Positions 1 to 7,208 of a stretch of DNA of 49,942 nt are shown here, piece by piece. The DNA is from Lentisphaeria bacterium (GTDB taxonomy: Bacteria; Verrucomicrobiota; Lentisphaeria; Victivallales; UBA1829): assembly GCA_017629515.1 (NCBI GenBank), contig JAGBXB010000002.1, positions 1 through 49,942 on the forward strand. Reading direction: 5' to 3'. The notes beneath the pieces were generated by a model. The model was not told where the DNA came from. It saw nothing but the letters and a program-made list of their open reading frames with translations, and did not search any database. The position numbers were made by a program, and so were the translations under genes. Every line of letters starts with the position of its first letter. Position 1 is the first letter of the stretch.

Positions 1-1
1 C

Positions 2-526
<525 letters not shown>

Positions 527-560
527 GGAACTTGTTGCATAAGATGCAATACTCTTTAAA

Positions 561-598
561 GGGCGGCAGGGCACAAACGGCTCAGCCGCCCTTTTTTC
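561..598 (+). terminator. Intrinsic terminator after gap
   Basis: GGGCGGC (561-567) pairs with GCCGCCC (585-591) and is followed directly by a T-rich run. It lies between gap and pgk, so pgk is either expressed by read-through or from its own weak promoter in 600-630. Confidence 0.88.
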
Positions 599-647
599 TT
601 TACCGTTATTTATTCTGAACAACGATAAAAAAAAGGATTTATCCACT

Positions 648-1901
648 ATGGACAAAAAAACTTTGCAGGATGTGGAACTCAAAGGTAAAAAAGTCATCAT
701 GCGTGTTGACTTCAACGTTCCCGTAAAAGAAGGCGTCATCAAAGACGATACCCGTATCAAAGGCGCACTTCCCTCCATCAAATATGTGATCGATAACGGC
801 GGAAGCCTGATCCTCATGAGCCACATGGGCAGACCCGATGAAAAAGGGATCACCTCTGATACCACCATGAAGATCGTTGCCGATTATCTTTCCAAAATGC
901 TGGGAAAAGAAATTACTTTCGTTGCGGATTGTGCAGAAGCTGATGCCGCTGTCGCTTCCATGAAAGAAGGCGATATCGTGATGCTGGAAAATACCCGTTA
1001 TCACAAAGAAGAACAGGCAAAATGCAAGCAGAAAGACGGCGAAAGCGATGAAGATTTCAAGGCAAGAAAAGCTGCTCTCAAAGATCAGCAGAAAGTTCTC
1101 GCCCAGAAACTTGCTTCCTACGGCGATATCTATTGCAACGATGCTTTCGGTACTGCTCACCGCGCTCACGCTTCCACAGCAGTCATCACCAAGTATATCG
1201 GTACTTCCGTTGCCGGTTTCCTGATGGAAAAAGAAATTGCCTTCCTGGGCAATGCTGTTGAAAAACCTGTCCGTCCCTTTGTTGCCATCCTGGGCGGAGC
1301 AAAAGTTTCCGATAAACTTGCTGTGGTAAACAACCTTCTCACCAAGGTCAATACCCTTATCATCGGCGGCGGTATGGCTTATACCTTCCTGAAAGCCATG
1401 GGTCACAATGTGGGGAACTCCCTCTGCGAAGATGATCAGCTCACCTATGCCAAAGAGATGATCGAAAAGGCAAAATCCCTGAATGTGGATTTCCTCCTCC
1501 CCGTTGACAATATTGCCGCAGACAAATTTGATGCGGAAGCCAATACCCAGATCGTCGGTCAGGATATTCCCGAAGGCTGGATGGGCCTTGATATCGGTCC
1601 CAAAACTGTGGAACTTTATGCCAACGCCATCAAAAATGCCAAGACAGTTGTCTGGAACGGCCCCATGGGCTGCTTTGAAATGGAAAAATTCAACAAAGGT
1701 ACTTTCGGTGTCTGCGCAGCAGTTGCCGAAGTCAAAGGCAATGGCGGTATTTCCATCATCGGCGGCGGCGACAGTGTCGCAGCGGTGAACAAGAGCGGTC
1801 TTGCTGAAAAGATGTCCCATATCTCCACCGGCGGCGGTGCTTCTCTGGAATTTCTGGAAGGCAAAGACCTCCCCGGCGTTGTGGCTCTTTCCGATAAATA
1901 A
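648..1901 (+). CDS. pgk: Phosphoglycerate kinase
   Basis: Transfers phosphate from 1,3-bisphosphoglycerate to ADP in glycolysis; cytosolic monomer. The 417-residue length is typical. Visible family signatures are RVDFNVP near residues 20-26, the substrate-binding segments SHMGRPDE and [20 protein letters not shown] near 212-222, GGGMAYTFL, the [11 protein letters not shown] loop near 335, and the nucleotide-binding [10 protein letters not shown] followed by [13 protein letters not shown] at the C-terminus. The start ATG has AAAAGGA about 11 bases upstream. The stop is followed by an intercistronic hairpin rather than a terminator, so the gene is probably co-transcribed with the TIM-barrel gene and tpiA downstream. 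Confidence 0.98.
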   Translation: MDKKTLQDVELKGKKVIMRVDFNVPVKEGVIKDDTRIKGALPSIKYVIDNGGSLILMSHMGRPDEKGITSDTTMKIVADYLSKMLGKEITFVADCAEADAAVASMKEGDIVMLENTRYHKEEQAKCKQKDGESDEDFKARKAALKDQQKVLAQKLASYGDIYCNDAFGTAHRAHASTAVITKYIGTSVAGFLMEKEIAFLGNAVEKPVRPFVAILGGAKVSDKLAVVNNLLTKVNTLIIGGGMAYTFLKAMGHNVGNSLCEDDQLTYAKEMIEKAKSLNVDFLLPVDNIAADKFDAEANTQIVGQDIPEGWMGLDIGPKTVELYANAIKNAKTVVWNGPMGCFEMEKFNKGTFGVCAAVAEVKGNGGISIIGGGDSVAAVNKSGLAEKMSHISTGGGASLEFLEGKDLPGVVALSDK

Positions 1902-1933
1902 GAAGCTGCAAGCAACTTTTTATATCCAAACGG

Positions 1934-1964
1934 ACTCTTTCTCCTGTTTTGCAGGGGGAAGAGT
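1934..1964 (+). other. Intercistronic stem-loop after pgk
   Basis: A 13-bp stem (1934-1946 with 1952-1964, two G-U pairs) and a 5-base loop lie between pgk and the next gene. No U-tract follows, so it is more likely an mRNA stability or processing element than a terminator. Confidence 0.6.
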
Positions 1965-1984
1965 TTGTCGGTAAGGAGATAAAA

Positions 1985-2872
1985 ATGAATATTGCCATCA
2001 ATACGGATATACTTTCCAGCACCGGCGATCCGGAAATGATCCTCCGTCTTATTGCGGAAGCGGGTTTTACCCATCTGCACTGGTGTCATCACTGGGCATC
2101 GGATTTTGCCTACTGTGAGTATGAATGGGCGCATTATGAAAGTCTTTTCAAAAAGTATAACTTGCTTCTTCTGGATATCCATGGATCTGCCAACTGTGAA
2201 AAATGCTGGTGGTCTCCTTTGGAATATTGCAGAAAAGCAGGCGTGCTTCTGGTCAAAAACCGGGCAGAAATGCTTGCCAGACTGGGCGGAAGCGGTTCTC
2301 TGATGATGCATATACCCTCCTTGAGATATACTTTCAATGAGGAACAGAAAAATAGCATGAAAAAACTTTTCGATCAGGTACGGAAGTCCATTGATGAACT
2401 TCTGCCGGATCTGGAAAAACTCAATGTGCGCCTTGCTATTGAAAATAACGGCAATGATACATTTGAACATATCGGTATTCTGATGAAAGAATATCCTGCC
2501 GACCGTGTCGGTATTACCTATGACTCCGGTCACGGTAACGCAGAAACCTGTAAAGGGTTGGATAATCTGGAACAGTATAAAGAGCGTCTTATGGCACTTC
2601 ATCTCAATGATAATTCTTCTGTGGGAGATCCCCATCAACCGCCCTTTATGGGAACGGTGGACTGGGAGAGAGTTGTTTCCATTATTGCGGCAAGTTCCTA
2701 TGATAAACCCTTATCCTTTGAACTTTCCATGCGCAATACTCCTTTCTTCAAGGAGGAAAATAAGATGGAACAGAAAGAAGAGGATATACAGAAATTCCTT
2801 GCCGATACATACAGAAGATGCGCAAAAGTCCATGCGCTTTACGAAGAAAAAAAGAAACAGATTTCAAAATAA
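1985..2872 (+). CDS. Sugar phosphate isomerase/epimerase-like TIM barrel (AP endonuclease 2 superfamily)
   Basis: A 295-residue cytosolic protein of the xylose isomerase-like/AP-endonuclease-2 TIM-barrel superfamily (PF01261 type). Features include an N-terminal DILSSTGDPEMILRLIAEAGFT strand-helix (first residues of the barrel), LLLLDIHGS, RLAIENNG with a probable metal-binding Glu, VGITYDSGHGNAETC with Asp/His ligands, and LMALHLNDN with the typical His-x-Asn/Asp metal site. The ATG at 1985 has GGTAAGGAG just upstream; an upstream TTG in the same frame (1949) has none and falls in the preceding hairpin. It sits between pgk and tpiA, which is not a standard place for this family. The substrate cannot be read from sequence; a ketose or keto-acid isomerase/epimerase role is inferred. 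Confidence 0.8.
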   Translation: MNIAINTDILSSTGDPEMILRLIAEAGFTHLHWCHHWASDFAYCEYEWAHYESLFKKYNLLLLDIHGSANCEKCWWSPLEYCRKAGVLLVKNRAEMLARLGGSGSLMMHIPSLRYTFNEEQKNSMKKLFDQVRKSIDELLPDLEKLNVRLAIENNGNDTFEHIGILMKEYPADRVGITYDSGHGNAETCKGLDNLEQYKERLMALHLNDNSSVGDPHQPPFMGTVDWERVVSIIAASSYDKPLSFELSMRNTPFFKEENKMEQKEEDIQKFLADTYRRCAKVHALYEEKKKQISK

Positions 2873-2891
2873 CCATTAAGGAGATAAAATC

Positions 2892-3659
2892 ATGTCAAGA
2901 AAGATTTTTATTGCCGGTAACTGGAAAATGAATAAAACAGCTGCCGAAACAAAAGAACTCTGCGAAGCTCTGAAAGCAAAATTTGCCTCCTTCTGCCCCT
3001 GCAAGGCGGAAGTGGCTGTCTGCCCTCCTTTCACCAGTATCGCTACTGCTGTGGAAGCACTCAAAGGCTCCAATATCAAAGTGGGTGCCCAGAATATCCA
3101 TTGGGCTGACAATGGCGCATTTACCGGTGAAATTTCCGGTGCCATGCTCAAAGAAATGGGTATTGAATATGTGATCATCGGTCACAGCGAACGCCGTCAG
3201 TACTTCGGGGAAACCGATGAAACGGTAAACAAACGTATTGCCGCTGCTCTCAAATATGATCTCAAACCCATCGTCTGCATCGGTGAAACTCTTGAAGAAA
3301 GAGAAGGCAACAAAACTGAAGAAGTCCTTGCCAAACAGATCAAAGACGGTTTTGCCAATATTGCCGCAGCAGATATGGCAAAAGTCACCATCGCTTACGA
3401 ACCCGTCTGGGCGATCGGTACCGGTAAAACTGCCACCCCTGATATGGCAGAAGAAACCCATGCCTTCATCCGTAAGACCTTTGCAGATCTCTACGGTGCG
3501 GAAGTTGCCGAAGCATTGGTCATCCAGTACGGCGGAAGCATGAAGCCCGAAAACAGCAAAGACCTTGTTGCCCAGAAAGATATCGACGGCGGTCTTATCG
3601 GCGGTGCTGCTCTCAAAGCAGATTCCTTCTATGATCTTGTGGCAAATGCCGCTCTCTGA
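2892..3659 (+). CDS. tpiA: Triosephosphate isomerase
   Basis: Interconverts dihydroxyacetone phosphate and glyceraldehyde 3-phosphate. At 255 residues it is full length. Active-site residues are all present: Lys12 in GNWKMN, His98 in IIGHSERR, and Glu170 in AYEPVWAIGTG, followed by the flexible phosphate-gripping loop and the YGGSMKPEN phosphate-binding motif near the C-terminus. TAAGGAG lies 9 bases before the ATG, 19 bases after the TIM-barrel gene, so the two are surely co-transcribed. It is the last gene of the glycolytic cluster and is followed by a bidirectional terminator facing the convergent DAHP synthase/prephenate dehydratase gene. Confidence 0.98.
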   Translation: MSRKIFIAGNWKMNKTAAETKELCEALKAKFASFCPCKAEVAVCPPFTSIATAVEALKGSNIKVGAQNIHWADNGAFTGEISGAMLKEMGIEYVIIGHSERRQYFGETDETVNKRIAAALKYDLKPIVCIGETLEEREGNKTEEVLAKQIKDGFANIAAADMAKVTIAYEPVWAIGTGKTATPDMAEETHAFIRKTFADLYGAEVAEALVIQYGGSMKPENSKDLVAQKDIDGGLIGGAALKADSFYDLVANAAL

Positions 3660-3690
3660 CCGGAATAATCCGTCTGTATTATAAAAAAAA

Positions 3691-3729
3691 TCCCCGGTTC
3701 CTGTATTTTATGGAAGCCGGGGATTTTTT
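3691..3729. terminator. Bidirectional intrinsic terminator between tpiA and the convergent aromatic gene
   Basis: TCCCCGG (3691-3697) pairs with CCGGGGA (3717-3723). There is a T6 run after it on the plus strand and an A8 run before it, which becomes a U-tract on the minus strand, so both converging transcripts can end here. Confidence 0.88.
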
Positions 3730-3741
3730 ATTTTGTTCTTC

Positions 3742-5726
3742 TTACATCATTTCTTCATTTTTCATTGTGGGATAACTGCCGAAAATGCGGATGAAAGAGG
3801 TATAAGGTTCCAACTCCTGCAAGGCTGCCGCAACGTCCGGATCTTTCCGGTTGCCCAGAAGGTCTATATAGAAAAGATATTCCCATCTCTTATGCCGGGA
3901 GGGACGGCTTTCGATCATGGTAAGGGTAACATGGTGTTTCCGGAAAGGATCAAGGCAATCACTTAACGCACCGGAACGGTCGGCGATACTGAAACACAAT
4001 GAGGTTTTATCATTGCCGGAGGGGAGGGCGCACTTTTTGCCCAGAAGCAGAAATCTTGTCATACCCCCTGCAACATCTTCAATACCCTGTTTGAGAATAT
4101 TGAGTCCATAGATGGGGGCGGCGATCTCGCTGCCCAGTGCTGCTCCATAAGGATCGGCAACGGCTTTCTGTGCGGCAAGGGCATTGCTTTCCAGTTCAAT
4201 GATCTGCACATCCGGCAGGATTTCTTCAAGAGTGGAACTGCATTGCATACGGCTCTGGGGATGGGTATAAAGAGTTCTGATCTCTTTTATTGTATTATGC
4301 CCCAGCAGACACTGCCGGATGGGGATCGCCGTTTCGCCGGTGATATACAGAGGATATTTTTGCAGAAGATCCAGATTCTGTGCCACTACACCGGAAATGG
4401 AATTTTCGATAGGAATACAGCCGCCTTCGGCAATATTGCAGGAAATGGCATCGAAAATCCCTTTGAATGAATTGCAGGGGAGGAAGGAAGAGGCGGAAGG
4501 AAAGCCTTTCTGCGCCGCCATCTGACTGAACGTACCTTCCGGGCCGAGATAGGCAATTTTTCCGGTAACGGGAGCAGTTTTTTCTCTTTTTTCCGTTTCA
4601 GGAATGATTGCTGTATTCTTTTTAACATTTTTCAAGATATCCACTCCTGCATGAAGCAGGGAAATTGTCTCTTCAAAAGAGATACATTTATCCGTAATGG
4701 AACGGTCGGGATCTGGGGGAGTGCCGACTTTCAATTTCTGATTGGCAGATTCCAGATAACTTTCCAGCATGAAGCCTGCAATACGTTTTTCCCCTGCGCC
4801 ATACTGTTCAAGGATCTCATGTAAAGCGATCTTCTGTTTGGTATGATCTTTCCCGGAATTGCCGTGACTGCAATCAATGATAAGTCGTGTGGGATTGGCA
4901 AGGAAAGAAAGTTTTCTGCCGGCTTCGGCGATCCCGGCGGCATCGTAATTGATCCCGTGAGCACTGCCTCTTAAAACCATGTGACCTGCGGGATTGCCGG
5001 AAGTATGGAATACTCCGGCTCTGCCGTCCTGTCTTATAGCGACAAATGTATGTTCGGCTCTTGCGGCAATGATTGCATCCGCAGCCGCCTGCAAACTGCC
5101 GTCGGTACTGTTTTTGAAGCCCACAGGAAAGGAGAGTCCGCTGGCAAACTGCCGGTGGGTCTGGCTTTCCACCGTACGGGCACCGATGGATGCCCAGGAA
5201 ACAAGGTCATCAATATATATGGCAGTAACAGGATCAAGCATTTCGGTAGCAATGGGCAGATCCATTTCTGCAATATCCAGCATGAGATTGCGGGCAATGC
5301 GGATACCTTTGGCGATATTGCCGCTTCCATCCAGATCCGGATCATAGATCAACCCTTTCCAGCCGGTGGTTGTCCGGGGTTTTTCAAAATACACTCTCAT
5401 GACTACGATGAATGTATCTTTCACTTCTTCGGCAAGCACTTTCAATTTTCTTGCATAGCGCAATGCTGCTTCCGGATTATGGATGGAGCAGGGACCGACT
5501 ATGGCAAGAAGTCTTTTTCCTCCGGATTGGTTCCGCAAATGATTTCGTTTATTTTTTTGCGGTGAAAATCGATTTTTTCTGCAAGATCCGGGGAGATGGG
5601 GAAAATCGTTTTCAACATATCCGGCGGAGGTAAAACCATATTGGAATGGGGAAAACAGCCGGATGTATTGGCATTTCCCCAGGCGTTTACTGTTTGATTC
5701 TGATAACATTCTTCTTTTCTGTTCAT
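3742..5726 (-). CDS. DAHP synthase (class I)–prephenate dehydratase fusion, with a one-base frameshift near codon 70
   Basis: A bifunctional protein: an AroF/G/H-type DAHP synthase (first shikimate step) joined to prephenate dehydratase with a C-terminal ACT domain (phenylalanine branch). The DAHPS part shows AIVGPCSIHNPEAA, RVYFEKPRTTTGWKG, KNSTDGS and DCSHGNSGK. The dehydratase part shows AYLGPEGTFSQMAA, CIPIENSISGV, MTRFLLLG and the ACT motif ESRP; no chorismate mutase domain lies between. The true N-terminus starts at ATG 5726 (AGAGGA 9 bases upstream) and includes LPPPDMLKTIFPIS, as in AroG. That frame stops right after the A5 run at 5514-5518 (plus-strand T5), where the family sequence continues in the -1 frame. 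One extra A restores a 661-residue protein. Upstream in-frame sequence of the second frame, up to 5709, is an out-of-frame shadow. A real mutation, a sequence error or recoding are all possible. Confidence 0.88.
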
Positions 5727-5760
5727 TTTTTATTCCTCTTTCTGCTGCCGGATAAAATTA

Positions 5761-5801
5761 AAAAAAAACGGGCGGAACGATCATTGAATCATTCCGCCCG
5801 G
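5761..5801 (-). terminator. Leader (attenuator) terminator upstream of the DAHPS–prephenate dehydratase gene
   Basis: On the minus strand CGGGCGGAAT (5800-5791) plus GAT pairs with ATC plus GTTCCGCCCG (to 5769), followed by eight U residues (5768-5761). It lies only 35 bases before the start codon at 5726 and after the Phe-rich leader peptide, so it acts before the structural gene. Confidence 0.88.
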
Positions 5802-5820
5802 AAGTTGCTTATGGACTTAT

Positions 5821-5916
5821 TTACACGCAAGCCCCTCTGTCGAAACGGAATGACCGTCTAAACAGGAAAAAGTTAAAAAAGTAAAATGCAATGTTCAAAA
5901 GTCTTGTAGTTTTCAT
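5821..5916 (-). CDS. Phenylalanine-rich leader peptide (pheL-like)
   Basis: A 31-codon frame from ATG (5916) to TAA (5821). It starts MKTTRLLNIA, continues FYFFNFFLF and has eight Phe plus one Tyr in total, Phe at 11, 13, 14, 16, 17, 19, 23 and 25. This matches the logic of the enterobacterial PheL leader. It is followed by an antiterminator segment inside its own codons 22-24 and by an intrinsic terminator before the DAHPS–prephenate dehydratase gene. Ribosomes stalled at Phe codons when charged tRNA-Phe is scarce should let the antiterminator form; rapid translation to the stop should favour termination. No strong ribosome site precedes the ATG, and the promoter predicts a start of transcription only 2-3 bases upstream, so it may be leaderless. 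Confidence 0.82.
   Translation of the reverse strand: MKTTRLLNIAFYFFNFFLFRRSFRFDRGACV
5843..5855 (-). promoter_or_regulatory. Antiterminator segment of the Phe attenuator
   Basis: Minus-strand GGTCATTCCGTTT (5855-5843) can pair along 13 bases (8 Watson-Crick, 5 G-U) with GGGCGGAATGATT (5799-5787), the 5' arm of the attenuator terminator. It overlaps leader-peptide codons 22-24, so its availability depends on where the translating ribosome sits. Confidence 0.7.
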
Positions 5917-5925
5917 AATACTTTC

Positions 5926-5954
5926 AATATAATTTGTGAAAGATTTTTTTTCAA
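5926..5954 (-). promoter_or_regulatory. Sigma-70-type promoter of the Phe leader
   Basis: TTGAAA (5954-5949), 17-base spacer, TATATT (5931-5926) on the minus strand. The predicted transcription start is within a few bases of the leader-peptide ATG at 5916. Confidence 0.65.
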
Positions 5955-5985
5955 GGGGATTTTTTGATTTTTTTTGATTTTTTTG

Positions 5986-7071
5986 TTATACTTCTTCTTT
6001 TTTTCCGGTTACTTTCAGGTAGAAAAGGGCAAGAAGAATCGATGCAAAACCTGTGCTGAGTTTTGTAATCAGCAGCGGTACAAGCAGTTTGGGGGCGGCA
6101 GCTCCGCAGAAAGCAAGGTGATCGCCCAGCATATAGGCGGCAGATGTGATAAAAGCTCCGTTGATAAGTTTTCCTCTTTTATCCATATCTTTCAAAAGTA
6201 CCAGAGCGGGAATGGCGTTGGCAAGAACGGTGATAAGCCCGGTAACGGAACTCTCATTTATATTCAGAACTTTTGCACAGGAGGAAAGAGGTTTTTTCAT
6301 GATCCTCTGGAATAATTCTGTAAAAACATATACCCCCGGCAGTACAATGGCGATCGCCCCCACGATTTTTACTGCCTCCAAAATGCTGACAAATCCGGGG
6401 ATCTTTGTGCCGGAAAGTTCCGCAAAAACCGCCACCGCAAATGCCGCAACAGAAAGGATCTCCATACCTTTGGCAAATATATTCAACCCTGTTGTAAGAA
6501 TGTCGGGGATATATTTAAGCATAACGGCAAAGAGAATGGAAAGCACGATAAGCGGCGGAAGCTGACGGAGAATGAAGGAAAGGGGATACCCGGCAGCAAG
6601 TCCACCGGCAAGAAGACCCACCGGAATGGTGATGACCGCACAGACCGCCCCCTTGAAAAAAAGAGGGCGATCCTCTTTTCTTACAAACTGCATCACAAGG
6701 GGGATACTGCTTATATTTACCCCCAGCAGTGCGCCAAGAAGCATCCCGCCGAATCCGGCGGAATAGGGAGTTGTGCCAAGTTTTTCCGCCAGAGGATAGG
6801 CTCCGTTATCACAGGCAAGGATGATGCCGGAAAATAATCCCGGATCGGCTCCCATGGCGGAAAAAACAGGGGAGATGAGAGGAGTAAGAATTTTGGCAAG
6901 AAGATCGGTAAGTACGATGAAGCCTGCCATGGCAAGCATAAGAGGAGCAAAGGTCTGCAAGCCTTCAAAAAACTTTTTTCCAAGTCCGTACTTACTGCCC
7001 CGGAGATAATCCAATGCCCCCACAATAAACATGATGGCAAATATACTTAAAATAATGCGGTCGATACTCAT
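5986..7071 (-). CDS. eutH: EutH-like ethanolamine permease
   Basis: A 361-residue, very hydrophobic inner-membrane protein with about ten transmembrane segments. It matches the EutH family by its length, the N-terminal repeat ending ILACDNGAYPLAEKLG, the GALLGVNISSIPLVMQF segment, and the late motif AAYMLGDHLAFCGAAAP. EutH proteins carry ethanolamine, derived from phosphatidylethanolamine, into the cell. AAAGGA lies upstream of the ATG and a good promoter at 7120-7147 reads toward it. There are no other eut genes (lyase, microcompartment shell, reactivase) nearby, so it is either an orphan transporter feeding an unlinked pathway or has another amine as substrate. Confidence 0.87.
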   Translation of the reverse strand: MSIDRIILSIFAIMFIVGALDYLRGSKYGLGKKFFEGLQTFAPLMLAMAGFIVLTDLLAKILTPLISPVFSAMGADPGLFSGIILACDNGAYPLAEKLGTTPYSAGFGGMLLGALLGVNISSIPLVMQFVRKEDRPLFFKGAVCAVITIPVGLLAGGLAAGYPLSFILRQLPPLIVLSILFAVMLKYIPDILTTGLNIFAKGMEILSVAAFAVAVFAELSGTKIPGFVSILEAVKIVGAIAIVLPGVYVFTELFQRIMKKPLSSCAKVLNINESSVTGLITVLANAIPALVLLKDMDKRGKLINGAFITSAAYMLGDHLAFCGAAAPKLLVPLLITKLSTGFASILLALFYLKVTGKKEEV

Positions 7072-7119
7072 TTTTTTTCCTTTATTGTATGTTTTTTCAG
7101 TATTATACGCAAAGATATT

Positions 7120-7147
7120 ACTATATCACAAATTTCCCTTTTGTCAA
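7120..7147 (-). promoter_or_regulatory. Promoter of the eutH-like gene
   Basis: Minus strand: TTGACA (7147-7142), 16-base spacer, TATAGT (7125-7120). Its -35 box forms one arm of an inverted repeat, TTGTCAA (7141-7147) and TTGACAA (7152-7158), shared with the divergent promoter. Confidence 0.72.
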
Positions 7148-7151
7148 TAAT

Positions 7152-7180
7152 TTGACAAAGATGTTTTCATGGTGTATAGT
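7152..7180 (+). promoter_or_regulatory. Promoter of the large lipoprotein gene
   Basis: TTGACA (7152-7157), 17-base spacer, TATAGT (7175-7180); near-consensus sigma-70 type. It is divergent from and nearly back-to-back with the eutH promoter, the two -35 boxes making a 7+7 palindrome with a TAAT centre. Confidence 0.78.
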
Positions 7181-7208
7181 AGTATAAATAACAAAAGGAG
7201 AATCGATC

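Noticed and set aside
639..1820. 393-codon minus-strand open frame opposite pgk
   Set aside because: Mirror of pgk codon bias; pgk is full length with all motifs. The same holds for antisense frames at 13553-15250, 23145-24344, 28445-29740, 43103-44380 and 33054-34121.
5505..5530. Programmed ribosomal frameshift in the DAHPS–PDT gene
   Set aside because: The A5 run is short, no X-XXY-YYZ heptamer is in the right frame, and the adjoining GGAGG is at a spacing associated with +1 rather than the -1 shift needed.
5519..5709. N-terminal sequence of the DAHPS frame upstream of the frameshift
   Set aside because: It is the out-of-frame reading of the real N-terminus (5499-5726), which has the AroG-like sequence and the ribosome site.
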